Source: Nyssa sinensis
Lineage: Eukaryota > Streptophyta > Magnoliopsida > Cornales > Nyssaceae
Direction of reading: 5' to 3'
DNA: 64,000 nucleotides
NCBI GenBank assembly: GCA_008638375.1
Contig: CM018046.1
Location: forward strand, 39,795,706-39,859,705
The notes below the pieces were generated by a model. That model was not told the DNA's origin, searched no databases, and saw only the letters and a list, made by a program, of their open reading frames with translations. Positions 10,823 to 22,075 of this stretch are shown piece by piece (positions within the stretch are counted from its first letter, which is position 1; each line of letters begins with the position of its first letter). The position numbers were made by a program, and so were the translations under genes.

Positions 10823-11250
10823 CTATTTGGGGGCCCTCTCTTTGAGTACGAGAGCATGACACTCTTGAGAGGTCGGTTGACATCCTTTGATGGAATAGAC
10901 AGCATGATTGCGGAAGTACTTTAGGCATTGGTCGAGGGTCGAAGTGACTACACCCATCTGGTGTAGCCAAGGTCTCCCAATTATGACGGTGTAAGGGGAC
11001 TTAGTATTCAAAACCATGTACTCTGTCATTGTCGTCTTTTGTCCATCTCCTTCTCCTACTATGGTTAGGAGGTCAATCCTCCCCAGCGGGGTACTGAGGT
11101 TCCCATCAAATCCTGTCATGATGGCAATGGTAGGCTTGATGTCATTGGGATTGAGCTTCATTTGTTTGAGGGGTTCGTAGAACAGCACGTTTGCAGAACT
11201 CTCTGTGTCCACCAAGACTCTTCGGATCTCAAAGTTGGAAATTTTGAGGG
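10823..11250 (-). pseudogene. Aspartic protease of Tat-1 pol
   Basis: The protease cuts the Gag-Pol polyprotein. The active-site box reads VDTESSANVLFYE, where the family normally has DTGSS, so the glycine after Asp-Thr is replaced by Glu. YTVIIGRPWLHQM further on is the usual second conserved segment. It lies between gag and RT in the same orientation. The substitution probably abolishes activity. Confidence 0.85.
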
Positions 11251-13177
11251 AGATAACGAGGGCATCGTTGTAAGGACAGTGTACTCTTGCAAGATCCTTA
11301 TCTGAGAACTGGATCTCAGGTACTGGCCTCAGTCTTTTCTCGATATTGGAGATCTGTAGGATGCTGGGAGTAATTTTGGCCTCCCGAGTATACTATTTTC
11401 TTGCTCGGTTGGACGTCCTTGTTGTCGGGGTATCTGTATAGAGGACGAAGATAACCTGAGTGTTCTGCTGCTGAGGTCTATTCCGTCCTTCCCTTTGTTC
11501 TGGTCTCTGGTCCGGCCTTTGGTCAGATCTTCTCTATTGGGGTCTGTCGTTGCGGGGGTTCTGCCTCCCGTCTTGCCTGACAAACTCCCGCAATCGTCCT
11601 TTCCTTATAAGCTACTCGATTTCATGCTTAAGAGTTTTGTATGAGTTGGTGGCGTGCCTGTGGTCTTTTTAAAAGTCACAATACTTGCTTTGGTCTCAGT
11701 AGCTGGGATCGCCTCTTAGCAGCTCTGGCCATCTTAGGTTTTCACGTGATCAGACTTGCCGAAGTATATAAGTCAAGGAGGCATTCAAAGGAATGAAGGT
11801 AGTGAATCCCCTTGGAACAGTGCTGTTTGGAGTTCTAGAAGCAGTTCTTCTGTCTGGGCCTCTAACTCTCTTCCTGATTATACTGGAGTCCTTTTGTTCA
11901 TCCTGCTGAGCTTGTTCTTTAGTCTTTTGAGCTGGACTTTTTTGCTTCATCCAAACTTATGTACTTCCTAGCCCGATCCATGATGGCAGCCATGTCGGTA
12001 GGAGGGCTCTTTGTGTGAGAGTCCTTGAAGCCTCCTTATGCAAGTCCAGAGGTTATAGTAGCTACTAAAAAGCTTGGGCTACAGTTTGTAATCTCCGTGA
12101 GCTCGGTGTTAAAGTGTGCAATATAACCTCAGAGGGGTTCCTCTTTGGACTGTTTTACTTTAAGTAGGAATTTTGGGCTCTTCCTCAACCTCTTGCTAGT
12201 CATGAACCTGTCTAGGAAGTGCCTGCCAAGCTCATAAAAACTGGTGATTAAGCTCGGTGGGAGGTGGTGGAACCACTTCAGAGCTGTGCCTTTGAGGCTG
12301 GTAATGAACGTACAGCATATAAAGGCGTCGGAAGCCCTATGTAATGCCATGGTGTGCTGGTAATGAGAAAGATGATCCCCCGGATCTCCAGTCCCATCAT
12401 AAGGGGTGAATTTGGGATGATGAACTTCCTCGGCCTCTCCTCAGCTATGATAGCGGGGGTGAACGGCGTGGCAAGCCTTCTGAGCAGCCTGGCTAACACG
12501 TCCTGCTCTGGAGGGATTTGAATCCCCCTCATCACAACAGTGCGGTCCATGGAGTCCGCAATTTCTTCAACTCTTCGTGGATCCCTGGGCAGGACTTCTT
12601 GCGAGTCTTGCCTTGTAGTTTCGGCTCCTACTTGAATGGGATGGGCATATCCCATGGCTGGAAGAGGATTTTGGTGCTCTTGAGTTGGAGGAACTGGAGC
12701 AGTTTGAGGTTGAGACTCTTACGGCGCTGGATTCGCTCCTGAAGCCCCTAGGGTTGGAGCCCTAGTGGTGATTCTATAGTGGATATCTGGAATGAAAGTT
12801 GGTATCCCCCTGCCTGCAGCTGCTGATGGCTGTGGGTCTCCGCTAATGTGGGCGGCACCTTGGGGGTACACCGGTTGATTATTGGGAATCTCTTCACTGA
12901 GTCCTCCGCTTGTGGTGGCGGTTAGAGGTTGTGTCCTTTGATCAGCTGTGTTGATGGGTGGATTCGAAGGATTAGTTCCGAGGTTCAGGGTGAGTACCAC
13001 CAGAGTTTTAGACATGGCAAGTATCTATTCTTGTATTAACTAATTTTGTCGTTTGACCAAATCAAGCTCTTGTTGCATGGGATCAGTTGTTCGTCCCTTT
13101 CCTCGTCCGGTAGGTGGCCGGGGTTGAGGGTTTTAAGGATTTTGAGCATTTTTTCTCTGGCGGAGATTAGGAGCCAT
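11251..13177 (-). pseudogene. Gag region of Tat-1
   Basis: Capsid-like protein that packages element RNA. The likely start is the ATG at 13177 (MAPNLRQRKNAQNP), 64 bp inside the primer site. The N-terminal part is Pro/Gln-rich. The retrotransposon gag core follows with VLARLLRRLATPFTPAIIAEE (about 12460) and FITSLKGTALKWFHHLPPSL plus FLDRFMTSKR (about 12190-12310). The C-terminal part is basic and Arg/Lys/Gln-rich and runs into pol. Several frameshifts and stops are present, for example after TRAPTLGASGANPAP and near 12128. Confidence 0.82.
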
Positions 13178-13240
13178 GGTCCTCTGGTGAGAAGGAGGAA
13201 GGGTTTGTTTATAAGTAGAGCACTTTGGTCGAAAGAATGA

Positions 13241-13260
13241 TGTTCCCACAAACGGCGCCA
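13241..13260 (-). promoter_or_regulatory. Primer binding site of Tat-1
   Basis: Read on the minus strand, TGGCGCCGTTTGTGGGAACA lies three bases inside the 5' LTR. The first ten bases (TGGCGCCGTT) complement the CCA end and acceptor stem of plant tRNA-Asp as I recall it; the rest diverges. This differs from the initiator tRNA-Met sites of the other elements here. The tRNA assignment is an inference. Confidence 0.65.
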
Positions 13261-13263
13261 AAC

Positions 13264-13794
13264 TGATGCTGCACCTTTTGGTCGGTAGGGGTTCCGAACT
13301 CTGTCGCCTGAGAAACACTCAAAGAGAAGGATCAGAGGGCCACCGAATTGGCTCCGGCGGCAGCCACTCCGATGCTTAAGTCAATAAACTGAATTGAAAG
13401 ACTTTAATGTAAACAGAAGAATGAGCATGAATCTAACAGCGTACCTTAGGGTTTTATTTATAGGCTAGAGATTTCCTAAGTTGATTAGGATTTAGAGCCA
13501 TGAATATAGGGATTTGATCCCCGGAGAATGACAGTTACCAAGTTGGATACTACATTTGAGAGATATCCGGAAGTGGCAGTTTCCTTGTTGAAGACTGTTT
13601 CCTTATCCTTAGCTCGATAGGATGTTTAAGGCAGTGACGAGCTCTGAACCCTGAGGGACTCTCTGAAGGCCTTGTGCACAGACTTGTTAGCTCTGAAGGT
13701 TAGGTGTTTAACTCTGCTCTGTACGGCTGAGCTTTAGCTGGTCTGTAGTTACACATGTTACATAGAGATTGGTCTGTCACTTTGTGGTATATCA
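13264..13794 (-). repeat. 5' LTR of Tat-1
   Basis: This is the right LTR and carries the promoter for gag-pol transcription toward the left. It starts TGATGCTGCACC and ends GGTATATCA, followed by the target duplication AATAT. It keeps CG where the left LTR often has CA or TG. Confidence 0.9.
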
Positions 13795-13799
13795 AATAT

Positions 13800-14325
13800 G
13801 AAACATGCATGATTTATAGACACAATCTAGTAAGTTTGATTCCATTACTAAATAAAGGATGTGACTAAAAAGTAATGATAATAGGTACTTAATTTAAAAA
13901 TGGTGTCTAAGTGGGCAACCTTCCGGCTGCCCAAATATATGTGCTTAACTTACATGTGCTCATATTTATTTAGACTTAATGACGCATGAAATTTCTTTAA
14001 ACATTTTTTTTATCAGTGAAAAAGTTAAATTTTATTGATGCAACAAAAATGTAAAGGAGATACATATAGTTACATCAACATGTTAGTGCAAAAGGCATCA
14101 ATATTAATAAGTCTCGATTCAAAAAGATTGACACCTAACAAGACACTAATCCTATACCAACACAGCACCAAAGAAACAACAAAAACAAAGTGGCTAACTA
14201 ATTGATAAAGAACCAATTCAAAAGTGCTATGTTTTCCTTGAATGGAAACAAGGCTCCAAGTCCTAATGATACGCTGCTACTTTTTTCCAAAAAAAATTTA
14301 GGAGATTATTGGTGAAGATGTTATC
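13800..14325 (-). other. Flanking DNA between the Tat elements, possible LINE 3' end
   Basis: No gene is supported. On the minus strand, text around 14010-14320 ends in TCAATAAAATTTAACTTTTT, then CACTGATAAAAAAAA, which looks like the 3' end and A-rich tail of a plant non-LTR element. No reverse transcriptase motif is readable, so this is only a suggestion. 13800-14000 is plain AT-rich DNA. Confidence 0.3.
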
Positions 14326-14851
14326 TGATGCTACACTTTTTGATCAATGGGGTTTCCTTTCTTCATCACCTGTCAAGAACTCAAAAGGTCAGAGGGCCAT
14401 TGGGTAGACTCTAATGGTAGTCGCTCTGATGATGAAGTTAGTAAAGTAAAAGACTGTAATTAAAAAAAATGATTAACTGTAATTGGAAAGTGCACCTTAG
14501 GGTTTTATTTATAGGCTGCAGATTTCCTAAGTTGATTAGAATTTGGAGTCACAAAAATAGGGAATTGACGATATCTGAGAATAACAGTTACCATGTTGAA
14601 CTCTGTTTCCTTACTCCAAGGTCGGTAGGGCATGTAAGGCGATGATCAGCTCGGGACTCCTTCATGTATGTACCCAGTATTTCCTACTCTAGAGGGAGGA
14701 CTGGAGATCTTGTGCCATTCTAAACAAAGAAGGTCTGAACCTTGTGTGCTTGTCTATTCTGGATAAGAGAGTCTTTCTTGGTTTGTGTACACAAGTGTTT
14801 TGTGTATACACGTGTCGTGTCTAAATTGGTCTGTCATTTTATGGTATATCA
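14326..14851 (-). repeat. 3' LTR of Tat-2
   Basis: Starts TGATGCTACACTTTT and ends TATGGTATATCA, with the same ends and a shared block (CTTAGGGTTTTATTTATAGG, TTTCCTAAGTTGATTAG) as the Tat-1 LTR. The partner LTR is missing. Confidence 0.82.
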
Positions 14852-14870
14852 GTTACTCCCCCCCCCGAGC
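14852..14870 (-). promoter_or_regulatory. Polypurine tract of Tat-2
   Basis: G-rich on the minus strand (CTCGGGGGGGGGAGTAACT) and abutting the 3' LTR, as in Tat-1. Confidence 0.78.
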
Positions 14871-15070
14871 CTCCGTTTAGCGTATTGCGTAGCTGAGGTT
14901 GAGGGTTTCTGAAGAGTCATGTGCCATAATTACTAGCACGCCGCTTTGCCTTCTGCGACAGCCGTTGATATGAAACTTATTGCGTCAGCCGTCGTTTGTA
15001 TTTTTAAAGCCATCACTTCCTTAACCGCCGCAACGGTTCAAAATCATTGGTCCCCATTACTTCAGTCCCT

Positions 15071-15078
15071 TATAAAAA
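15071..15078 (+). promoter_or_regulatory. TATA box of the antisense gene of Tat-2
   Basis: TATAAAAA followed by GAGAGGGA, about 207 bp before the antisense ATG at 15278. It matches the placement of the TATATAAA box of Tat-1 at 3885. Confidence 0.55.
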
Positions 15079-15277
15079 GAGAGGGAATATATGTGCGCCC
15101 TTCTTTTCTTCATTTTCGTTGCTTCAAAAGAACTTTGCCATACATTTAGAAAAACAGAGTGAGAAGATTTCTGGCATAAGAAGCCCTAAACTCCGATCAA
15201 ACCTCCGATCAGGTTCGGTTTGCTTGTGATTCTTTACATCTCTCTACTCTTTTTCCTTCCCATCTTTTAATTTCACA

Positions 15278-17231
15278 ATGTCAACCTCAGATGCTTTGTC
15301 AGGCATCGGTTGTGGGATAGAGAGTTCCTCAGAAACGTTTGTTCCATTAGAGATAAACATTGTAGATTGTAGTTCCTCAAGGGACTTAGAGAACAGGATA
15401 GTTAGGCATCCCACCCCTAGCCTGAAACTTAGGATAGTAGAGACCTTCATAAAGCCTAAAAATGTAACAAGGGAAACCTAGGGTAGACCTTCCCAAAAGG
15501 AAGAGGGACAAAACACCATCACTCAGGGCATGTTAGATGCTCAAAGGGCTATTTTTAACTTCCCCTCAAATGTGACCTGTAGGGTGCCTAGACCAATGGA
15601 TTGCCCATCTGATATTGGTCAGGGTGAGATTTATGTCTATCTCGAGTGGTTCGAGATCAGTCTTAAGTTTCCTTTCCATCCCCTTATTAGGGATTTTTTC
15701 AATTGGTTTAACATATGCCCTACCGACCTAAACATCAACAGTTGGAGGCATCTGTTGGGATTCATAGATTTAGGTCGTAGGAACGAAGTCGAGGTGGACC
15801 TCTCGTTGATTTGGAGCAACATGGACTTGAAATTCTTGAAGTCAGGTATGTTTTACATGTCTTTTGATAAGGAATTCAGACCTCTCTCCTCAGTACCTAC
15901 TTCCAATAAGACTTGAAAGAAGTGGTATTTCTTCGTAGAAGGAGGATGTGAGCTCGAAGACTATGAGAGCAAAACTTCAACTTTTCCTTAGAGTACTGGG
16001 ATCAAGGGTGAGATCCCCTTTTTACACATTTTTGCCTTTGTTTTTGGTTTCCTTTCGTTCATGTATTGCCTTATCTGAATTTTATATTTTCTTGTGTAGA
16101 CAAGAGCGCTAGGAAGAGGTCAATCTTCACTGTTGATCTTTAAGAGAAGTGAAAAGACTCCTCTAGACCAGCAATCGTGCGCATAACGTTATTCTTTCTC
16201 CCCATAACTTAATGGAGGCCGGGCTGGCAAAGGATAAAGCTATGAACTTGAAGAATTCCCTGATGTCCAAATGGGCACTAGGGAAGAAGAAGAAGACGGT
16301 GGGGGAGAGTTTTTCCCCTATCGAGCCTCCCCTCCAAGTGAAGAGAATGAGGCTCTTGTCCAACTCCCCAGACCGAATAGTGCCTAAGGATATGAGGGAG
16401 TCTCTTGTTCCTGAACCTTTGCTTCCCCTTGCGCTTGTAGTCCCAATGAAGAAGAGGGGGAAGGGCAAGGGCAAGGCTGCTGCAGTTTCCTCTATGCCTG
16501 ATGACTCTGGCCTTCTGGTCGTGAAGAAGGTCTTTGATGAGTCTTGGGCTGCAAGGCCAAGTAAGTTCAAAGGGTTGAAGGCGCAAAAGATCGCCAAAGA
16601 CCTGCTGTCATTCCAACTGAAGGTAAGCTCTAATGGGCTCTTCTTACTTCCTTCTTTCTTTGTCTTTTTCTTTGCTGTTCTGTACCATATTTTGATCTAA
16701 TTGTCACTTGTTTCTTTTTTAGACTATGTATGACCTTGTAGCCATTATGGATTCTTCAGTGGATTCTGAGCAGATTTATAACCTTCAATCTAAACTTGAT
16801 GCAGCCAGGCTGTTGCTGGCGATTGCCCAGTCCACAGCTTCTTAACTGAGGAAAAGTTAAAGGAAGTTGTCAATTCCTACTATATCTTGGAGTTTGAGAG
16901 GGATGCCTTCGCTCTGGAGTTGGAAGAGCACAAAAGAAGGTTCGAAGACTTCCAATCTACCTCCTTCAAGAAATTTTAAGACACTGCCGAATTTTTCAGA
17001 ACTCAAACTAAGGCTGATATGAAGGCCGAGGTTGAGGACATGGGTGGAGAGCTGATCGAGCATGGGTACCGCACCTTTAGGGCCAAGCTTTGCAAGAAGT
17101 ATCCTGACTTGGATTTGGCTGGGATTGACTACATTGAAGTTTCTCCTTGTGAGATTGAGGCGCATGAGGGTGGAGAGAAAGAAGCGGTTCCTGAACTTCC
17201 TCAAGCTGACGCACCAGAAAGAACAAAGTGA
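15278..17231 (+). pseudogene. Antisense extra gene (aORF) of Tat-2, gypsy-type transposon-domain protein
   Basis: Counterpart of 4120-6035 and better preserved. It starts MSTSDALSGIGCGIESSSET. The conserved domain at about 15530-16005 has FPSNVTCRV, EIYVYLEWFEISLKFPFHPL, NSWRHLLGFIDLGRR and FYMSFDKEFRPLSSVPTSNK. A basic linker (MKKRGKGKGKAAAVSS) and a coiled coil follow, ending in VEDMGGELIEHGYRTFRAKL and an acidic tail. Two introns are readable: 16008-16099 (GTGAGATC...TTGTGTAG) and 16623-16722 (GTAAGC...TTTTTTAG). They fall at the same protein positions as in Tat-1. In-frame stops near 15479, 15915 and 15988 and a frameshift near 16845 disable it. Its role is unknown; similar antisense frames are described in Retand-type elements. 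Confidence 0.78.
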
Positions 17232-17559
17232 TCTTAATATGGTGCAGGAGTTTGAAGAGAATGAAGAAGAGGAAAAAGTGAGTGATCTTGATATGGTATA
17301 AGACAATGAAGATTCAAAACTTTCTTAATGCCAATATTTCAGGGGCTGCTGAACCAGCAGTAAACGAGGAAACTTTTGTACTTTTATTTCTTTCTTGTAA
17401 TTTTCCCAGACTTGGGTTATTTATAAATGAAATTTGACTTCTTCAAAACTTCGTGTGTTGCTCTTCAATTTCTTAGAATCTTCAAAGCATTCATATGATT
17501 TGTCAACAGAGTACTCAGAGCAGCCAAACTTGTGAGATTTTTAGATGCTGACATATTAT
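17232..17559. other. 3' end and flank of the Tat-2 antisense gene
   Basis: The acidic reading frame decays into non-coding DNA with a T-rich stretch and ATAAATGAAATTTGAC near 17425, probably the end of the antisense transcript. Nothing else is recognisable. Confidence 0.45.
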
Positions 17560-17950
17560 AAGTCATAATGTATCGAGATTTTACACTTATAATGAAATTA
17601 GGCTTCATCCTCAGCTCTTTAATTAAATCAAGTTTCTAATTCAGACCTTCAAAACCTTGTAATTGAATCAGACTCTAAGCTTCAAACCCTCACTAATTGT
17701 AATTAAATTAAGCAAGAATCTTCGAGACTTGAACTTGAACCAGGTTTTAAGCCTCAGATCTCCCCAACTTGTAATTAAATGAAGCATAGATCTTCAAGAT
17801 TTGAAATTGAACCAAGCCTTAGACTTCAGATTTTCCCAACTTGTAATTAAGTCAAGCATAGATCTTCAAGATCTTCATAACTTGTAATTAAATCAAGCAC
17901 ATATTTTTGAAACTTGTGATTGAATCAAGCTTTAAAACTTCATAAGAAAT
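17560..17950. repeat. Degenerate tandem repeat, about 74 bp period (Tat-2 spacer)
   Basis: AACTTGTAATTAA, AAGCATAGATCTTCAAGA and TTGAA(C/A)TTGAACCA recur in the same order. Two clear units start near 17765 and 17838, with looser copies on both sides. The half-unit CTTGTAATT(A/G)AATCA appears about every 37 bp in places. It lies between the antisense gene and the second repeat array. Confidence 0.65.
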
Positions 17951-18019
17951 GGGGAGCCTTAATAGAAACAGAATGGATAATTAGAGCTTCTGATACCTTT
18001 ATTGAATTGTTCGCCTGAA

Positions 18020-18215
18020 TGAAAAATAGACCAAACCTATAGAACTTGTAGTGGATACAAGGCTTTTAGGGATCTGTACATTGAGATGGACTAGACCTAT
18101 AACACTTGTAATGGCTACAAGGCTTTTAGGGGTCTGTACATTGAGATGGACCAGACTTATAGCACTTGTAATGGCTACAAGGCTTTTAGGAGTCTGTACA
18201 TTCAAATGAGAGCAC
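18020..18215. repeat. 60 bp tandem repeat array, three units (Tat-2)
   Basis: The unit contains GGACCAGACTTATAGCACTT, GTAATGGCTACAAGGCTTTT and AGGGGTCTGTACATTGAGAT. Copies start near 18030, 18090 and 18150. The unit shares words with the 84 bp unit of Tat-1 (GGACCAGAC, CTTGTA.TGG.TACAAG, AGGGGTCTGT), and the array occupies the same site just after the pol stop. Confidence 0.88.
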
Positions 18216-18242
18216 TTAGAAATGAAAAAATAAAATTCTTTA

Positions 18243-19500
18243 TTAATAGTATTTTCGTAAGTGCTCAACGTTCCAGGGCCTGGGCACAGGCTTCCCAGAT
18301 ACATCTTCTGACCAATAAGTCTAGGCCTAACGATCTTGGTTATTTTGTAGGGCCCTTCCCAATTAGGGGAGAGCTTTCCTATGGTGGGATCTTTGGTGTT
18401 CAAAAACACCCTTCTTAAGACGAGGTCCTCTATCTGGAAAATTGATAGGTTTTAGCCCTTGGTTGAAGCTCTTGGTCATTCTTTGGTAGTATGCTTCAGT
18501 CCTAATCCAGGCCTACTTGCGTCTCTTTTCAAGCAGATCTAGATTCTCTACAAGTTGGTGATCATTGGTTTCCTGGTCAAAGTCATCTGTCCTCAGGGTT
18601 GGCATGCCAATTTTGACAGAAATGATTGCCTTAGTACCATAGGCAAGTGAGAACGGTGTCTCTACAGTTGGTGTTCTTTTAGTGGTCCGGTAGGCCCAAA
18701 ACACCCTAGGGAGCTCCTCGACCCATCTTCCTTTGCCTTCTTAATTCCAACCTCTTCTTAATGGCATCAAGAATTGTGTGGTTGGTGACCTCGACTTTCT
18801 TATTACCTTGGGGATGCCCTGGTGAGAAGAAGTGGTGGCTGATGTGCAGGTTTTTACAGAACTTTCCGAACACCTTCCCAACAAACTGTGTTCCATTATC
18901 TGAAATGATGACGTACGGTATACTGAACCTGTAAACTATATTCTTCCACGTGAAGTTCTTTACCTCCACTTTTGTGATGTGATTCAGAGGTTTGGCTTCT
19001 GCCCATTTGGAGAAGTAGTCAATGGCAACCAGTAAGGATCTCCTGTTTTGAAGGGCTTTTGGCAGTGGTACTATGATATCCATCCCCCATTGAGCGAAGG
19101 GCTAAGGACTGGCGATAAAAATGAGTTCATGATGGGGTTGGTGCTAGTATGAAGCAAATCGTTGGCATTTTTTGCACCTCTGGACATACTCCTTAGCCAG
19201 CTTTAACATGCCAGGCCAGTAGTAACCCTGAGTTAAAGCTCAATGGGCTATGGTCTTGCCACCATTGTGGTTGCCACAGATCCCTTCATGTATCTCAGCT
19301 AGGATGTATCAGGACTCTTTTAGAGATAGGCATCGTAGGAGGGGTTACGTGTAAGATCTTCAGTATAACTTTCCATTTAGAATTAGATATCAAGATGCTC
19401 TAATCCGAATCCTTCGGGCCTGGTTTTTTTCTTTTAGAAGTAGTGCTTCCTTTATATACTGGATGATGAGAGTCATCCAATTCTGAGTTCACTCTGAAAT
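18243..19500 (-). pseudogene. Integrase region of Tat-2 pol
   Basis: The catalytic core has IDYFSKWAEAKPL, ISDNGTQFVGKVF and KKVEVTNHTI, so the D, D and E positions are kept. The C-terminal [11 protein letters not shown] is near 18340 and the frame ends HLRKYY-stop at 18243. A frameshift near 18705 and stops upstream in the zinc-binding part break it. It matches the Tat-1 integrase closely. Confidence 0.87.
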
Positions 19501-20385
19501 TTAAAAGGATTGTATTTCCTCAATGCTCGGCTTTGATTGGTAAGAGACTCTCAACGTTAAATCCCTTTCTGACTTGAGATGGGAGGCCATATTCGCTAAT
19601 GCATCAGCCCTGAAGTTCTGGCTTCTTTCAATTTTTTGAATGGTGAATTTGTGAAAAGAGAGCCTCAATGATTCCACCAACTCTGAATATCGGATCATCC
19701 TGCCATCCTTGGTGGAAAATTCTCCCAAGACTTGGCTTACCACAAATTGAGAGTCAGAGAATGCTTCAAGGTTCAGAGTTTCGTATTCTAAGGCCAGCTT
19801 CATTCCAAGGATAAATGCTTCATACTCAGCTTCGTTATTAGAAGCTCTGAACCTTAAGCTAACTGCCTTCTAAATTATGATTCTGTTGGGGGACTGAAGT
19901 ACTATGCACACACCCTAACCTTTGTCGGTGGATGACCCGTCACTGTAGAGTTGTCATACTGTGGCGTCCGTGTTGGCTTATGTTTTAGCATGTAACACTG
20001 GAGTGAATTTTGTAACAAAGTTTGCCGGTGCTTGCCCTTTGACAGAGGTCTGTGGTACATAAGATATATCAAACACTCCTAACTCCACAAACCACTTGAC
20101 CAGTCGTCCTAAGACTTCAGGCTTGTTCAGGATTGATTTTAGAGGGTAGGGACATAGGGATTTCAATGGGATGCACCTGAAAATAAGGTTTGAGCTTCCC
20201 AGTAGATATCACCAGAGCCAAGGCCAGTTTCTCAATTTCAGAATATCTCGCCTCGGTATCTAGAAGCGTTTTGCTCACGTAAAAAACTGGCCTCTGAATC
20301 CCTTTGTCTTCTCTAACTAGTGCAAAGCTAATGAAATTTTCTGATACAGGCTAAGTACAAAAGTAGCTTTTCCTCTTGCACTGGC
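19501..20385 (-). pseudogene. Dual RNase H region of Tat-2 pol
   Basis: The first RNase H is near 20170-20385 in decayed form. The second is near 19501-19930 with NNEAEYEAFILGMKLALEYE, SDSQFVVSQVLGEF and a closing RADALANMAS. The pair again marks the Tat lineage. Several stops occur, for example around 19873 and 19974. Confidence 0.83.
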
Positions 20386-21330
20386 TTTGGAAGGAGTTCG
20401 GGGGAGGCCAAATACTGCTTTAACTCCTAGAAGGACTTTTTCGCATTCAGGGGTCCACTCTAGGGCCTTACTCCCCCTCAAGGCTCTGAAGAACGTGAGG
20501 CACTTGGTCTGTAGACTTAAAGATGAATCGGTTCAGAGCTACTATCCTTCCGTTCAGGCCTTGGATATCTTTCTTGGTCTTCGGTGACTCTAGTTCAATC
20601 AAAGCTTTTATCTTCAAGGGTTTCGCCTCAATCCCCTTTTCAGACACCAAAAAATCCAAGAATTTTCCCTTGGTAATTTCGAAGGTACACTTTTAGGGGT
20701 TTAGCTTCATCCTGTGTTGCCTCAAGATATTAAATGTTTGACTTAAGTGCTGGATGTGGTCACTCTTCTGTATGCTTTTGACTAGTATGTCATCGATGTA
20801 GACCTCCATCGTGACTCTAATTTAAGAGCCAAACATCTTATTTACCAGACATTGGAATGTGGCCCCAGCATTCTTCAGACCCAACGACATCACTTTATAA
20901 CAATAGAGACCTCGTTCGGATATGAAGGTTGTCTTCTCTTAGTTTGGAAGGTACCTTTGAATCTGATTATACCCAGAATATGCATCCATGAAGCTCATGA
21001 GCTCATGCCCCGTGGTTGCATCAACTAGTTGATCAATCCTGGGAGAGAGGGAAGCTGTCTTTGGGACAGGCTTTATTAAGGTCGGTGTAGTCAACGCAAA
21101 CCTTCCATTTGTCATTCTTCTTTTTAGCAAGGACTGTGTTGGCGAGCCACTTTAGATAGAATACTTCTTTTATAATTCCAGCATTTAGCAGCCTTTAGAC
21201 CTCTTCGTTGATAATCTTGTGGTGCTCAGTGGCGAACGTTCTCCTATTTTGCCTTACTAAAGGATGATCTGGCTCCGTCATTAGCTTATGGGAGATGAAG
21301 TTAGGATCTATCCCTTTAATATCCTTGGTC
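20386..21330 (-). pseudogene. Reverse transcriptase of Tat-2 pol
   Basis: Readable parts are HPLVRQNRR, CVDYTDLNKACPKDSFPLP, MSFMDAYSGYNQIQ, and an intact catalytic box MEVYIDDILVKS near 20800. MKLNP.KCTFEITKGKF and GLNGRIVALNRFIFKSTDQ follow. Stops at about 20692, 20940 and in the palm region interrupt the frame. Unlike Tat-1, the Tyr before Ile-Asp-Asp is kept. Confidence 0.88.
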
Positions 21331-21589
21331 TCCCAAGCGAATACTGACAGGTTGCTTTTCAGGAATTCCATAATTGCCTGTTGCTCAAAGGGGGACAGAT
21401 CTGAGTCAATCTGTAGATACCGTTATCCCCCTTTAGAGCTGATGAGTACCTTGATAGGTTCCTCCATTGGTTTGGCCATGCTGTCCCTTCCCTTAGGGCT
21501 TAATGGCTTATCGATCTCGAAGGGGCACTCCTCTGTCTCATGAAGGTTGGAAGGTGCAGGATTTCCTCCTTCACGAGGATGTTGTGATT

Positions 21590-22075
21590 GCTATTTGGGG
21601 GCTTTTTCCTTCAATGCGAGAGCATGACATTCTCGGGCGGTTAGCTGACAGCCCCTGATGGAGTAAACCTTATCTTCTGAATATACTTGAGACATTGATG
21701 GAGGGTCGAGGTGAATGCTTCCATCTGATGGAGCTAAGGTAATTCAATGATGACATTGTAGGGGGACTTAGAGTCCAGGACCATGTATTCAGAGATCAAT
21801 GTTTTCTAACCGTCCCATTCTCCTATTATGGTTGGGAGGTCTATTTTTCCTAGTGGGGTGCTGAGGTTCCTATCAAATCCTGTCATTACAACGATAATGG
21901 CCTTGATGTCATTGAGGTTGAGCTTCATGTACTTAAAAGGCTCATTGAACAACACGTCAATAGAGCTTCCCTCATCCACCAGAACGCTCTTGATCTCAAA
22001 ATTTGTAATTTTGAGTGAGATGACGAGGGCATCACTGTGAGGATAGTGTACCCCAGCCAGATCTGGATCTAAGAA
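21590..22075 (-). pseudogene. Aspartic protease of Tat-2 pol
   Basis: The active-site box reads VDEGSSIDVLFNEP, with Glu replacing the usual Thr after the catalytic Asp. MTGFDRNLSTPLGKIDLPTI and SPYNVIIE follow. It lies between gag and RT. Stops near 21750 and 21809 disable it. Confidence 0.8.

Larger units (their letters stand above)
3156..13794 (-). mobile_element. Ty3/gypsy LTR retrotransposon, Tat lineage, full length (Tat-1)
   Basis: Two LTRs of about 530 bp (3156-3685 and 13264-13794) start TGATGCTGCACC and end in TATATC(A). They are flanked by the 5 bp target duplication AATAT (3151-3155 and 13795-13799). On the minus strand the order is 5' LTR, primer site, gag, protease, RT, RNase H, a second RNase H, integrase, a tandem-repeat spacer, an opposite-strand gene, polypurine tract, 3' LTR. 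The second RNase H and the antisense gene are known marks of the plant Tat group (Retand-type). The coding region is broken in many places, so the copy is not autonomous. Confidence 0.92.

Noticed and set aside
16163..16597. 144-codon minus-strand frame
   Set aside because: Shadow of the plus-strand antisense gene of Tat-2, whose frame has domain and coiled-coil support.
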